A stretch of 64,000 nucleotides of DNA from Methylomonas aurea (GCF_024505045.1 NZ_JANIBM010000006.1:1-64000), one strand, 5' to 3'. Shown: positions 7,275 through 16,943, counted from the stretch's first letter. Notes: generated from the letters alone by a model not told the origin. Program-made: numbers and translations.

Positions 7275-9725
7275 TCAAAATGCCAGTTTCATGGAGACGC
7301 CGAGGTTGCGGCACGGCCGGGAATAGCGGTCTCCCCAATATTCCGAACTGGAGTAGCGGTTCAACGTGGCGTGGGGGTCGTTGCCGCGGGTGTTGATGTC
7401 TTCCCAGTCGAAATATTTCTTGTCCAGCAGATTGAACACCCCGACGTTGAAGCTGAGATGTTTGCCGGCGTTGTAGTAAGCGTTGAAATCGATAACGCCG
7501 TAACCGCTGGGCAGCAGCCGGGCTTTTGCTTCCACCTCGTCGGCGGGCTGCGGCAGGGTCGAGGCTTGTTTCGGGCCGACCAGGGTCAGAATCAACTCAG
7601 AGCCCCAGTCGCCGCCGGGCTGGTCGTAACTCAAACCGATGACGGCTTTCTTCGGGCTGATTTGTCTGAGTGCCTCGTCGTCGCTGCGCTGCGTTTCCAG
7701 GTTGATGCCCTGGGTATAAGAACCGCTGACCAGTAGGCTGGCGCCGGTTAGCACCGGTGTCAGCCAGTCCAGATAAAACCGGCTTTTGAATTCGATCCCC
7801 TGAATCCGGATCGGGTCGGCGCTGTTGACGTTTTGATACGTCAGGAAATTCAGTGGTGGACACAGGGATTTGATGGGATTACAGATTGTCTTTTGGTAAA
7901 TGAAGTGTTGGTAATCGTTGCGGTAAACGCTGATGTCGAACTCTCCGGCCGCGCCCCGGCCGCGTAAGCCGGCTTCGGCTCCGATGCTGGTTTCCGGCTG
8001 TAAATTGATATTGGGTATTGTGCTGTAACCGCCAGTGACGTTGGTGAAGCCCAAATTGCTTTCGCTGAAGTTGGGGCCGCGGAAACCGTGGCTGTATTGG
8101 CCGTGCACGCTGAAAATATCGTTGAGGTGCAGCAAGGCGCCGAACTTCGGCAGGAAGGCATGGGCGTCGATGACGCTGGGCACAATCGGATCGCCACCTT
8201 CCGCAACCGCGGCATCAGAGGCTTTTTGAAACGGGTAATCCACTTCCGGCAGCAAGCGGAAATATTCGAAGCGGCCGCCCGGAATCAGTTCGATGCGTTT
8301 GTCGAGTAAGCCGATGTTATCCTCGATGTAAGCGCCCGCTTTGGTGACGGTGGACAGCGGAAAGTCGCGTACCGGAAAATCGTCCGGCGTAACCGCGTTG
8401 CTGATGCTGCCCTTGGCACAAACTAATGGATTAGGTGAACCGCTGAGGCAGGCACGGCTGCCGTTGCGTTGTTGTTCGATGCTGTTCTTGCTGATTTGGC
8501 CGCCGTATTGCAAGGCATGCCGGGATTCGCCGAGCGTGAAATTTTTGTTCAATTTCAATTCGCCGCCGAAATCGTCGTTGGCGAAATCGAACAGTCGTGT
8601 GGTCAGCGTGTTACCTTCGTTTGCATTAGTGCGATCCTGCAGGGTGACTTGGCCGGTGGCGGATTTTTGAGTGTAAAACTTCCACATGGCATCATCGACG
8701 AATGCCGTGTCCAGGTGCTTCAGGGTGTGGTCCAACGTCAGCCGCCAACGCGTTTGGGTATCGGTGGTCAGCATGCGGTTGACAAAGCGGCCGCTAAAGT
8801 CGGGCTCGCCCATGATGAACAGACTTTCGAGATCGGAACGGCTGTTCAGCCATTCGCCGCTCAGCCGCAAGATGTTGTCATCATCGAACCGGTACAGCAG
8901 TTTGGTCAGCAGGTTGTAATTGCCGTTGTCCTGCGGGCTGGGCGCGGTACGAGTACTGCCCAGGGTTTCGACACTGCCTTTGTTGTCGGTTTCGTTGCTG
9001 GCCATGTGCGTGAATAGCGCCATGCTTTCCCAGCCGCCCAGTGCGTTAGCGAAGGTGGCGGTTTGGGTAAAGCCGTTATCGGTGGTGTTGTAGTTCAGTT
9101 TCAGGCCGGTGTAATAGTCCTTGCCGAACACCTGCAAGTAGTCTTGAGGGTCCTTGGTAACGAAATTGACGGTGCCGCCCATGGCGTCGCCGCCGTAAGC
9201 GGCCGGGCCAGCGCCGCGCACGATTTCCACCGCCTTCAGCGCATCCATGTCCACCGCGTTGCGAGTGGCGTTGGAGAACGAGCCGATGCTGAAAGCTTCC
9301 GGCAGCCGCACGCCGTCGATCTGCATCAACACCCGGTTGCCGCCCAGGCCGCGGATCGTAAAACCGCTGGCGCCGAAGCGCTGCGGATCGTTACCGACGT
9401 TGACGCCGGGTTCGTAGCGGATCAAATCCTTGATATTGCGGACCATGCGTTGCTCGATGGTTTTGGCGTCTATCGTCGATTGGGTGCCTGGCGGGGCGGC
9501 GGCCGGTTTGTCGGTTTTTGCTTTGACCGTGACGGTTTCCAGCTCGAGTTCTTCGGGCGCCTCGACGACTTCGGGTTCTAAGGGCTCGGCCGCCAACGGC
9601 GTAGCGGCCAGCAGCCATAGCAGCGTGCACAGTGCGGCGCGGCTGCAAGTCTCGGCAGATTCGGCGCAGGCCGCATAGGGGCAGCGGCCGAGGGTTGGCG
9701 ATGAGTCAATCAGTTCGGTTGCCAT
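7275..9725 (-). CDS. hmuR: TonB-dependent heme/hemoglobin receptor
   Basis: The 816-aa outer-membrane receptor imports heme from heme or hemoproteins using TonB energy. It shows a signal peptide (CTLLWLLAATPLAA), a TonB box (ETVTV at about 63), a plug domain (MVRNIKDLIRYEPGVNVG, then GFTIRGLGGNRVLMQIDGVRLPE, typical of the HmuR/HemR group) and a barrel ending in aromatic Phe (GVSMKLAF). Conserved barrel elements include HGFRGPNFSE, as in the FRAP/NPNL region of heme receptors. The signal peptide is preceded by an unusually long N-terminus of about 28 residues, so the true start may be a later alternative codon. It follows exbD after a 396-base gap containing a large stem-loop. Confidence 0.9.
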   Translation of the reverse strand: MATELIDSSPTLGRCPYAACAESAETCSRAALCTLLWLLAATPLAAEPLEPEVVEAPEELELETVTVKAKTDKPAAAPPGTQSTIDAKTIEQRMVRNIKDLIRYEPGVNVGNDPQRFGASGFTIRGLGGNRVLMQIDGVRLPEAFSIGSFSNATRNAVDMDALKAVEIVRGAGPAAYGGDAMGGTVNFVTKDPQDYLQVFGKDYYTGLKLNYNTTDNGFTQTATFANALGGWESMALFTHMASNETDNKGSVETLGSTRTAPSPQDNGNYNLLTKLLYRFDDDNILRLSGEWLNSRSDLESLFIMGEPDFSGRFVNRMLTTDTQTRWRLTLDHTLKHLDTAFVDDAMWKFYTQKSATGQVTLQDRTNANEGNTLTTRLFDFANDDFGGELKLNKNFTLGESRHALQYGGQISKNSIEQQRNGSRACLSGSPNPLVCAKGSISNAVTPDDFPVRDFPLSTVTKAGAYIEDNIGLLDKRIELIPGGRFEYFRLLPEVDYPFQKASDAAVAEGGDPIVPSVIDAHAFLPKFGALLHLNDIFSVHGQYSHGFRGPNFSESNLGFTNVTGGYSTIPNINLQPETSIGAEAGLRGRGAAGEFDISVYRNDYQHFIYQKTICNPIKSLCPPLNFLTYQNVNSADPIRIQGIEFKSRFYLDWLTPVLTGASLLVSGSYTQGINLETQRSDDEALRQISPKKAVIGLSYDQPGGDWGSELILTLVGPKQASTLPQPADEVEAKARLLPSGYGVIDFNAYYNAGKHLSFNVGVFNLLDKKYFDWEDINTRGNDPHATLNRYSSSEYWGDRYSRPCRNLGVSMKLAF

Positions 9726-10121
9726 GGCACATACAGTGGTTACTGCTGGCTGCCTGGCGCGAAGGCTAGGGGGCTGGCGGGTTGTTTCGGTTGGTATTGC
9801 TTGCCGGCTATTCGGCGCCGGCTGTTAATTTATCCGTGTAGGGTGACATCCTTGTCGGCCGACGGGTCCTTGTCGGTATCCTGTGCCGCAAACGCCGGCG
9901 CCGGGCAGATCGGCGCGGCGGCTGGCGGCATCGTTGCTACCAGTGCTCGGTTGTTCACCGCCGGCCGGTTTGCAGCGGCACGAAAGCGGTCGGCATGTGT
10001 CTTTGCCGGCTTTGGGATATCTGACGTAACGGCGTTTTACTGTTCATACCATTACAACGCGGCGTCCCTACCTCGCCTACGCCAGACATCCCAAAACCGG
10101 CAAAGGTCGGAATTTTGCGTA
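9726..10121 (-). other. Long intercistronic region between exbD and the heme receptor
   Basis: This 396-base gap in an otherwise tight operon carries no believable gene. Its exbD-proximal part is a 105-base palindrome (10001-10105); the rest (9726-10000) is GC-rich leader with no clear sigma-70 promoter or Fur box that I can see. Confidence 0.6.
10001..10105 (-). other. 28-bp-arm stem-loop between exbD and heme receptor
   Basis: The arms are 10001-10028 and 10078-10105, separated by 49 bases. They match at 25 of 28 positions. All three differences become G-U pairs when read as minus-strand RNA, the direction of the operon, but A-C mismatches on the other strand. This argues for a folded RNA in the operon transcript. 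It begins 16 bases after the exbD stop and is not followed by a U run, so it may be an mRNA stability or processing element, or a domesticated small palindromic repeat. Confidence 0.6.
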
Positions 10122-10546
<425 letters not shown>

Positions 10547-10547
<1 letters not shown>

Positions 10548-11290
10548 TATTCCGCTCCCACGCTAACCAGCGTTAGTTTTTGGGCGGGATTGGCCGGCGC
10601 GGCGCCGGATTCGATCGCCGAGCCGGTGGTCAGGAACGCGAACAGGTCGTGGGCGAAGGCGTCGAGTTGCGCCAGCAATACCCGGTTGGAGCGGACGCAA
10701 TCGTTGTAGGCCAGCACGGCCGGAATCGCCACGGCCAAGCCCAGACCGGTCATGATCAGCGCTTCGCCGACTGGGCCGGCGATTTGTTCCAGCGAACCCT
10801 GGCCGCTTTCGCCGATGCCGATCAAGGCGTGGTAAACACCCCAGACCGTGCCGAACAGGCCGACGAACGGCGCGGTGCTGGCGATCGAGGCCAGTACGGT
10901 CAGGCCCCATTCCAGCTTGGCGGTTTCCTCGTCGATGACCCGGCGCATGGCGCGGGTCAGGAATTCGCTGGCCGAACCGGCTTCCTGCAGGCGTTGTTTG
11001 CCGTGCTTGGCGTGGTGGCGGCTGGCGCTGATCGCGTGGTATGCCAGATGCGAAAACGGTTCGTCGTCGCGGTGTTGATGCAGCGAGTGCGCCACTTCGT
11101 CCAGCGAGGCGGCATTCCAGAATTGGTTCAGGAAATGTTTGCTGTTTCGCCGCGCCTGCAAGCCGTGCCAGGCTTTGACGGCGATGAAATACCAACTGGT
11201 GACCGACATCAACAGCAGTAGCCCGAACAGGGTTTGGCCGACGGCGTCGCTTTGCGACAAAAAATGACTGAGATTTTGGTTGAACGACAT
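10547..11290 (-). CDS. exbB: Biopolymer transport protein ExbB
   Basis: The 247-aa MotA/TolQ/ExbB-family protein forms the inner-membrane proton channel that powers TonB. Three membrane segments are visible: TLFGLLLLMSVTSWYFIAV (about 19-38), the family core LASIASTAPFVGLFGTVWGVYHAL (about 133-156) and GEALIMTGLGLAVAIPAVLAYN (about 174-196). It lies four bases after tonB and overlaps exbD. The TolQ alternative is ruled out by the adjacent tonB and heme receptor. Confidence 0.93.
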
Positions 11291-11294
11291 GGCT

Positions 11295-12074
11295 TTATCC
11301 CTCGAGGCTGAATGAAATCGGTACTACCACCCAAGCGGCGACGGCTTGTTCGGCGCGTTTGGCCGGCACGAAACGCCATTTTTTGACGGTTTCCTGCGCG
11401 GCGGCGTCCAGGCGTTCGTGGCCGCTGGTTTTGCGTAACGTGACTTGATCGACGTTGCCTTCGGCGTTGACCAAGACCCGCAAATACACCTTGCCTTGTT
11501 CACCCAATTGGCGCGAGATCGGCGGGTAGGCCGGCGGCGGGTTGTTCAGGTAGTCGGCGTTCAGGTTGGGCAGGGTCAATGGCGCCTGATTGTTGTCGGT
11601 TTCGCTGGTTTTGGCCGCGGCCGGTGCGGCTTCTGCTGTCGAAACGGCGGCAGGCGCCGGCGGTGCGGGTGCGGGCAGCGGTTCGGCCGGCACGCTGATC
11701 GGCGAGGCGGTTTCGCTGGGCGTGGCCAGTACCGGTTTCGGTTTGGCGACTTGAGGCAAGGGTTTGGTTTTGGGTTTGACCGCTTCCGGTTTCGCTTGGG
11801 CGGCGGTCGGCGGCGGAGCCGGAGTAGGGGCTTTGGCTTCAGGTGCGGCGATCCAATTCACCATAATGGCCTGCGGCGGCGCGATTTTGGCTTCGGGCTG
11901 GCTGTCCGGAATCAGACATAGTCCGGCAATGTGCAAGGCAACGACCAAACCCAGACCGAGCCAATGGCCGGAAGTCGACGCTTGCGGCGGCGAACCGGCG
12001 CGGCGGAACGCGGGGTGCCGTTGCGGGCTGGTTGCTACAGCGCTGGCTTGTAGAAAACACAGATTGACGGTCAT
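11295..12074 (-). CDS. tonB: Energy transducer TonB
   Basis: The 259-aa protein couples the ExbBD proton motor to outer-membrane receptors. It has an N-terminal helix (WLGLGLVVALHIAGLCLI, about 38-55), a long Pro/Ala/Lys-rich spacer (about 80-170) that spans the periplasm, and the C-terminal TonB domain starting YPPISRQLGEQGKVYLRVLV and ending in WRFVPAKRAEQAVAAWVVVPISF. The cytoplasmic N-terminal extension of about 35 residues is longer than in E. coli TonB. It sits between hemP and exbB in the heme locus, so it probably serves the neighbouring heme receptor first. Confidence 0.92.
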   Translation of the reverse strand: MTVNLCFLQASAVATSPQRHPAFRRAGSPPQASTSGHWLGLGLVVALHIAGLCLIPDSQPEAKIAPPQAIMVNWIAAPEAKAPTPAPPPTAAQAKPEAVKPKTKPLPQVAKPKPVLATPSETASPISVPAEPLPAPAPPAPAAVSTAEAAPAAAKTSETDNNQAPLTLPNLNADYLNNPPPAYPPISRQLGEQGKVYLRVLVNAEGNVDQVTLRKTSGHERLDAAAQETVKKWRFVPAKRAEQAVAAWVVVPISFSLEG

Positions 12075-12151
12075 ATAGCCTCGACTATTGCGTGGGTTGG
12101 TTGACGCTTGGCTGGCTACCGACAGGATGGCTGGCTATGCGGTACTACGGT

Positions 12152-12328
12152 CTATTTGGTCAAAATCAATTTGCCGTTGCTGGTGATGCGTAAGCGATAT
12201 TCTTCGCCTTGGTGTTCGATAATCACTTCGCTCTGCGCGGCGAACAGCTCGCGGGTACTGATACGCGGGCGGTTGGCGACGTTTACGGTGTTTCGAACCT
12301 CTTTGTTTTTGTCGTTAAAGTCATTCAT
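12152..12328 (-). CDS. hemP: Hemin uptake protein HemP (58 aa)
   Basis: Reading the minus strand gives a 58-aa protein starting MNDFNDKNKEVRN and ending GKLILTK. The core RPRISTRELFAAQSEVIIEH and EEYRLRITSNGKLILTK match the HemP/HmuP family, which sits at the head of heme-uptake operons; HmuP in some species activates the heme receptor gene. It is short enough to be missed by automated calling. It starts eight bases after the stop of the 92-aa gene and precedes tonB. Confidence 0.9.
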   Translation of the reverse strand: MNDFNDKNKEVRNTVNVANRPRISTRELFAAQSEVIIEHQGEEYRLRITSNGKLILTK

Positions 12329-12336
12329 AACGGGAC

Positions 12337-12615
12337 TCAGTGGTAAACGGCGGTTTGCCGTTGTTGCTGCTTATGGTCTATCAATTGTTGCGTCACTCCT
12401 TGCCAATGCGTCAGTAGTTGTTGGTAGAGCTCGCGGCTTTCGGGCCGCGCTTTCAATTGCGGATGGTTTAACAAATGTCCCAGTTGGCTGACGATTTGCT
12501 GCGACAATTTCGGACAGTGCCGGCCGTTGATGAACTGGGTCATCAACAGACAGGCCGTCGCATGCAACCGGGTCAATTCGGCTTGTGATCCCGCCGCGAT
12601 TTCGGCTTCGTCCAT
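12337..12615 (-). CDS. First gene of the heme operon, 92-aa unknown
   Basis: The protein is soluble and helical-looking, rich in Gln, His and Leu (for example QLGHLLNHPQLKARPESRELYQQLLTHWQG), with no signal peptide and no motif I recognise. The ATG has a GAGG site. It is the gene nearest the Fur box, so it should be iron-repressed, and it is spaced eight bases from hemP. The Cys-His content (TACLLM, GRHCPKL) could bind metal or heme, but this is speculation. Confidence 0.6.
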   Translation of the reverse strand: MDEAEIAAGSQAELTRLHATACLLMTQFINGRHCPKLSQQIVSQLGHLLNHPQLKARPESRELYQQLLTHWQGVTQQLIDHKQQQRQTAVYH

Positions 12616-12763
12616 AGAGACCTCGTTGTCAGGGTGCTAACCCGGCGGCCGCTTTACTGTTAGCGAGGACGCCGGATTAACGGGCTTAAAAAACCGCATT
12701 CTCCAAGCGAGACGGAAGATGCGGAGATGCCGGCGCGAGAGAAGCAACGGCATTTGTTACAAA

Positions 12764-12778
12764 TGATAATGATTCGCA
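12764..12778 (-). promoter_or_regulatory. Fur box of the heme operon
   Basis: TGATAATGATTCGCA matches the 7-1-7 Fur inverted repeat (TGATAAT-N-ATTATCA) at 12 of 14 bases, and the wider AAATGATAATGATTCGC resembles boxes in front of many iron-starvation promoters. It lies about 150 bases before the first gene of the heme operon, which starts at 12615. Iron repression of the whole locus follows from this by inference. Confidence 0.78.
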
Positions 12779-12914
12779 ATTATAAGTCAAGCAAAAATAT
12801 CCGCCGCCGCTCCAGCCTGAGCCGGCTTCTGCCGAAACCCGCTGGCGTGTGGCGGTATCGAGCGATGGGGGCGGTGAAATTGGCGGAGTTTCTAGGCGAG
12901 ATCGGTTGCGGGCG

Positions 12915-12942
12915 GAACCGGTATTTGAGGCAATACCGGTTC
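12915..12942. other. Perfect 11-bp hairpin
   Basis: GAACCGGTATT (12915-12925), a 6-base loop and AATACCGGTTC (12932-12942). It lies downstream of the DUF4340 gene on the minus strand. No U tract follows on either strand. Confidence 0.5.
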
Positions 12943-13022
12943 GGATTGGATTTAGGCCCTATCCGGGACCTGTTCGATTCGGCTTGTAGCCGCGGATCGG
13001 CAGTTCGGCGGCTGGGGCCGAC

Positions 13023-13053
13023 GCGGTGCCGGGGCTGATAACGCCGGCACCGC
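13023..13053 (-). terminator. GC-rich stem-loop after the DUF4340 gene
   Basis: GCGGTGCCGG (13023-13032) pairs perfectly with CCGGCACCGC (13044-13053). It begins about 26 bases past the stop of the DUF4340 gene. There is no U run, so it would be a weak intrinsic terminator or a 3'-end protecting hairpin. Confidence 0.45.
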
Positions 13054-13078
13054 ACAAACCGAGACTGCGAATTTGCGC

Positions 13079-14251
13079 TTAATGCAGTTTGCCGGCCGCG
13101 GCCGGTTTTGCTGCGGCTGGCTTTAACAAGTCGTCGAGTTTTTTCGCCAGATTGGCATGTTTATAGGCGGGCAAGGCAAATTGCCAACCGTGCAATCGCC
13201 GCTGCAACTGCTCGGCTTCCTGGCGCCTTGCCGCCAAACGTTGCTGTAGTTCCTGATCGGGGTTGGGCTGAGCCGGGGTTGCCGATTGGCCGGCGGCAAT
13301 GTTTGCCTGAGCCGGTTTGGCCTTCGCCAGTTCTTCCCTTAACGCCTGTGCGGCGGCCGACTCATCAAACGCAACCGTAAACCGGGCCCAGGCTTTGCCG
13401 TCTTTTTGCCAGGTGTCGACCCGAATCGTCAGGCCGTCGAAGGTACGGAACATGGCTTGATTTAACGCGGGTTCGGCCGGTTGGTCGGTTGCGGCTGTAA
13501 CGTCTTCCAAGTTCAATCCGGCCAATGTGGCAGCCAAGGTATTGGCGATGCCCGGCGTTACCAATTCGCGGCCGGCCGGGATGTTTTCGACTTTGAAATC
13601 GGCATCGGCGCGCTGGGTTTTGACTATGCGCAAAGGCTGGCCACCGGCCGGCGTCAACACCACTTCGGCGATGCGTTCGCTGGCGATGTCGGTCAAAGAG
13701 GGGTTCAACCATTGCGCCGGTTCGCGTTCGACGCCGAACTGGCCGCTGGCCAGCCAGCTTTGCGCCTCGGCCGGACGGCGGACGAAGGTGCCGCCGCCGT
13801 GGCTGCTGGCGTTGCCGACGATCAACGCCAGCGGCGGATCGATCCCCTCCAGCTTGACCACAACGCCTTTGGCGTCTTTGTTGTGCGGATCGTCGACGCC
13901 CAGCTCGGCATAGCGTTCCAGACTGGCGGTCTTGGCTGCCAGCAATTTGGCGTCGGCCAGATTCAGCAGCAGTTCGCGCAACTTGCCGGTATCGGCCGGA
14001 TAACCGCCTTTTTCGCGCACCGTCCAACCCCGCTCGCCATGGTCCAGTGAAACCAAGGCTTTGCTTTCCGCGCCGACGATGGCGACGGATTTGACGGCGT
14101 TGATTTGCCCGCTCAGACCGGGCAAGGCGTAATCGGCTGAGCTTGATTCTGAAGCCGGCTGGCGGCTGATGGCAACCCAGGCCGCGGCGGCGGCGGCCAA
14201 CAGCGTCGCGCCGGCCAGACCGGCGATCAGTTTGTGATTGACATGATTCAT
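13079..14251 (-). CDS. DUF4340 domain protein of a GldG-type ABC system
   Basis: The 390-aa protein has an N-terminal signal anchor (LIAGLAGATLLAAAAAAWVAI) and periplasmic repeats typical of DUF4340, including LDHGERGWTVREKGGYPADTGKLRELLLNLADAKLLAAKTA (about 68-110) and LIVGNASSHGGGTFVRRP. The C-terminus has a Gln-rich coiled-coil stretch (about 315-355). DUF4340 genes usually follow GldG-like genes in bacterial ABC export loci; here it is the last of four same-strand genes. The role of these loci outside gliding bacteria is not established. Confidence 0.8.
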   Translation of the reverse strand: MNHVNHKLIAGLAGATLLAAAAAAWVAISRQPASESSSADYALPGLSGQINAVKSVAIVGAESKALVSLDHGERGWTVREKGGYPADTGKLRELLLNLADAKLLAAKTASLERYAELGVDDPHNKDAKGVVVKLEGIDPPLALIVGNASSHGGGTFVRRPAEAQSWLASGQFGVEREPAQWLNPSLTDIASERIAEVVLTPAGGQPLRIVKTQRADADFKVENIPAGRELVTPGIANTLAATLAGLNLEDVTAATDQPAEPALNQAMFRTFDGLTIRVDTWQKDGKAWARFTVAFDESAAAQALREELAKAKPAQANIAAGQSATPAQPNPDQELQQRLAARRQEAEQLQRRLHGWQFALPAYKHANLAKKLDDLLKPAAAKPAAAGKLH

Positions 14252-14327
14252 CGATTCAGTCCTCGAATTGGTTTTTGCTAAACGCTGAAGCGTGGATACG
14301 CCGACGTACCCACGCCTGATTCAATAC

Positions 14328-16199
14328 TCAAACCGCCGCGCGCCTGCTACCCCAAGCCAGATACAGCAAACTGCCCAGCGTGATCGCAATCGGCAACAGC
14401 GCGATGTTGACGAATTTCAGCCAGGCCCCCAGCGTGTCGATGTCGGCATCCAGTTGCCGGCGCACCTCGCGCAACTCCTTGCGGATTTGCAGTTTGCGCT
14501 TCAGGAAATTTTCCAGTTCGCGCTGCTGCTCGGCGCTCAGCAACTGTTTCTGGTCGGCGGATTTGCCGCTTTGCAGTTCGACCAGCTTGCGTTCGGTTTC
14601 GCCGAGTTCGCGCTGCAGCTCCTGCTCCTTGACCCGGAAGCGATCGTCAGCGGCCAGTTTCAATTGCTCGACCAGGGTAAACGGCCGATACGAGGTGCCG
14701 CGGCCGCGGATCGAAATCAAATCCGACGAGCCGGCCAGGTTATCGACGGCGTTGACCAGCCAATCGCCGTTGTCGGCAAAGGCATTCAGCAATTTCTGGC
14801 CAAAGAAGTTTTGCACCCTGACCCAGTAGCGGTTGCTGAGCAGGTCGGTGTCGGCCACCAATAAGATTTCGCTGCTGTCCTTGGCTTCGGCCAGATGCTC
14901 GGGGCCGCTGCGGTTAGGGAAGGCGGTCTTGAACTTGCCCTGCAGCCGCGCCGCCAATACGTAGCCTTCGCCGCTGGCGGCAAAGCCGTTCAACAACTCA
15001 GCCGGGTCTTGGCTCATGCGCACCCGCTCGGCCGGTACCGTCATCGCCTGGCTGCCGGTTTGCAATAGCGGTACCAGTTGATACGGGCTGTCCTTGGCGG
15101 CCTTGAAGGCGCCGGCGCTGCCGACGATCAAGGTGTCGAGATTGGCGCTGACCACGTCGTTTTGCGGCAAGTCGGCCTTGCCGAACCGCAAGATGCCGGG
15201 ATGGCGGCTGGGCGGTGCGTCGGGATTGCTGCTGACCGCCAAGGCATGCTCGCGGTCCAACACCACGTGTTTGGCGTCGTATTCCACGCCCCAGGCCTTG
15301 AACAAGGCCGGCAGGTCGGAGGCTTTGCTGGCCAACATGCCGGCCATCGGGTTACTCGGATCGGCACTGGCGAAGTCCGTTTCCGCGTTGGGATCGACGA
15401 AGGCCAGCAAATGGCCGCCGCGCAATACGAACTGGTCGATGGCGTATTGAGCGTCATCGCTCAGCTGTTTGGGATGCACCAGCACCAAGACCTTGACGTC
15501 GGCCGGGATGCTCTTCAGGTTGTTGGCGTCCAGCGCTTTGACCTCGAACAGCTGCGCCAATTGCTGGTAGGCTGCCCAGCCGTCGCTCATCTGCATGCTA
15601 TTGGGATCGAAGCCCGGAGCCAGGTTCAAACTGCTCAGCAAGGCCACGCTGGGCTTCTTGGTGGTGGTCAAGTCGTGGATCAATTTGGCGATGTCGTACT
15701 CCAGAAAGGTTTCCTTGCTGGGGTCGAAGAAGGCGATCGCCGCCTGGCCGTCGGTGCTGTTGCTGCCGACCAAGCCGAAAAAGATTTTCTCGCCGGCCGG
15801 CCCCAACGGCAGCCCTTGCACGCCGGCCGCGACGGCGCGGTCCTCGGCTTCCGAATAGGCGACGGGGTCGACGACTTCCAATCGGATTTTACCGCCGGCA
15901 ACGCCGTTCATTTCTTCCAACAGCTCCCGCACCCGCTCGAAATAGACCCGTAAGCCGCGAACATCGGTGCGGTTGCTTTCGGCGGTGGCCTTGTCGGAGA
16001 AATACAAGGTCAGCTGCAGCGGTTCGTCGAGTTTTTTCAGGATGTTGCGGGTGCCGTCCGCCAAGGTGTACAGCGACTGCTCGGTCAAATCCAGCCGCGC
16101 GCCGCGCAACAGTTGGTTACTCAGCAGCACCAACGCCACGAATAATACCGCCAGCAGCGCCAGCGCGCCGCCGGTCAACGATTGTCGAGTCGAAAGCAT
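14328..16199 (-). CDS. GldG-family ABC accessory protein
   Basis: The 623-aa protein begins with a membrane helix (GGALALLAVLFVALVLLSNQ, about 10-30), then LDLTEQSLYTLADGTRNILKKLDEPLQLTLYFS, the hallmark of the GldG/ABC-type uncharacterised transport domain. The large periplasmic domain is followed by a coiled coil (about 525-590) and a C-terminal helix (IALLPIAITLGSLLYLAWG). It lies between the ABC permease and DUF4340 genes. Family role: auxiliary periplasmic part of a Gld-like ABC complex; substrate unknown. Confidence 0.85.
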   Translation of the reverse strand: MLSTRQSLTGGALALLAVLFVALVLLSNQLLRGARLDLTEQSLYTLADGTRNILKKLDEPLQLTLYFSDKATAESNRTDVRGLRVYFERVRELLEEMNGVAGGKIRLEVVDPVAYSEAEDRAVAAGVQGLPLGPAGEKIFFGLVGSNSTDGQAAIAFFDPSKETFLEYDIAKLIHDLTTTKKPSVALLSSLNLAPGFDPNSMQMSDGWAAYQQLAQLFEVKALDANNLKSIPADVKVLVLVHPKQLSDDAQYAIDQFVLRGGHLLAFVDPNAETDFASADPSNPMAGMLASKASDLPALFKAWGVEYDAKHVVLDREHALAVSSNPDAPPSRHPGILRFGKADLPQNDVVSANLDTLIVGSAGAFKAAKDSPYQLVPLLQTGSQAMTVPAERVRMSQDPAELLNGFAASGEGYVLAARLQGKFKTAFPNRSGPEHLAEAKDSSEILLVADTDLLSNRYWVRVQNFFGQKLLNAFADNGDWLVNAVDNLAGSSDLISIRGRGTSYRPFTLVEQLKLAADDRFRVKEQELQRELGETERKLVELQSGKSADQKQLLSAEQQRELENFLKRKLQIRKELREVRRQLDADIDTLGAWLKFVNIALLPIAITLGSLLYLAWGSRRAAV

Positions 16200-16208
16200 G
16201 GCCCCTCC

Positions 16209-16943
16209 TTAATCGGCCTTTTTCAGATCGATCACCACGGCATTGGCGTACAGCCAAAAACCGATGCTGAAAACAAAATACAACAGGTCGCGCAGGTCGA
16301 TGACGCCCTTGCTGATGGCGTTGAAATGAGCAAAAAAGCTCAAGCCGGCTATGGCATCGACCAGGCCTTGCGGCGCGATGGCGCGGAACAGGTCCAGCAC
16401 CAGCGGAAAACCGGCCAGCAACAACAAAAAGCAGACCACGACACTGAGAATGAAGGCCACCGCCTGGCTGCGGCTGGCCGCCGACAAACAGGCGCCGATC
16501 GCCAAAAACGCCCCGGCCATCAACAGGCTGCCCAAATAACCGGCGACGATGACGCCGTTGTCCGGCTCGCCCAGCACATTGACGGTAATCCAGATCGGGA
16601 AGGTCAAGGCCAGCGCCAAGCCGATGAAGCACCAGGCGGCCAGGAATTTGGCGACCACCGCCTGCCACATCGTCACCGGCAAGGTCAGCAGCAGCTCGAT
16701 GCTGCCGCTCTTGCGTTCGTCGGCCCACAAGCGCATCGCCACCGCCGGCACCAGGAACAGGTAGAGCCAGGGGTGAAAGCGGAAAAACGGCTCCAGATCG
16801 GCTTGGCCGCGCTCGTAAAAACCGCCCAGATAAAAAGTAAAGGCACCGGACAGCAGCAAAAAAATGACGATGAAAACGTAAGCCACCGGCGTTGCGAAAT
16901 AACTGCGCAGTTCGCGCTGAAAAATGGTCAAGATCGGATTCAT
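16209..16943 (-). CDS. ABC-2 permease, GldF-like
   Basis: The 244-aa integral membrane protein has about six helices, the first at 19-40 (VAYVFIVIFLLLSGAFTFYLGG) and the last near 220-236. The opening MNPILTIFQRELRSYFATP and AMRLWADERKSGSIELLLTLPVT (about 70-92) are characteristic of the ABC-2/GldF permease group. Its start overlaps the stop of the ATPase gene (ATGA), and GldG follows ten bases after its stop. Confidence 0.88.
   Translation of the reverse strand: MNPILTIFQRELRSYFATPVAYVFIVIFLLLSGAFTFYLGGFYERGQADLEPFFRFHPWLYLFLVPAVAMRLWADERKSGSIELLLTLPVTMWQAVVAKFLAAWCFIGLALALTFPIWITVNVLGEPDNGVIVAGYLGSLLMAGAFLAIGACLSAASRSQAVAFILSVVVCFLLLLAGFPLVLDLFRAIAPQGLVDAIAGLSFFAHFNAISKGVIDLRDLLYFVFSIGFWLYANAVVIDLKKAD

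Larger units (their letters stand above)
12616..13078. other. Intergenic region with Fur box and hairpins
   Basis: This 463-base gap is the promoter region of the heme operon on its left side (Fur box near 12764) and the downstream region of the DUF4340/GldG operon on its right side (hairpins near 12915 and 13023). I see no gene in it. Confidence 0.7.
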
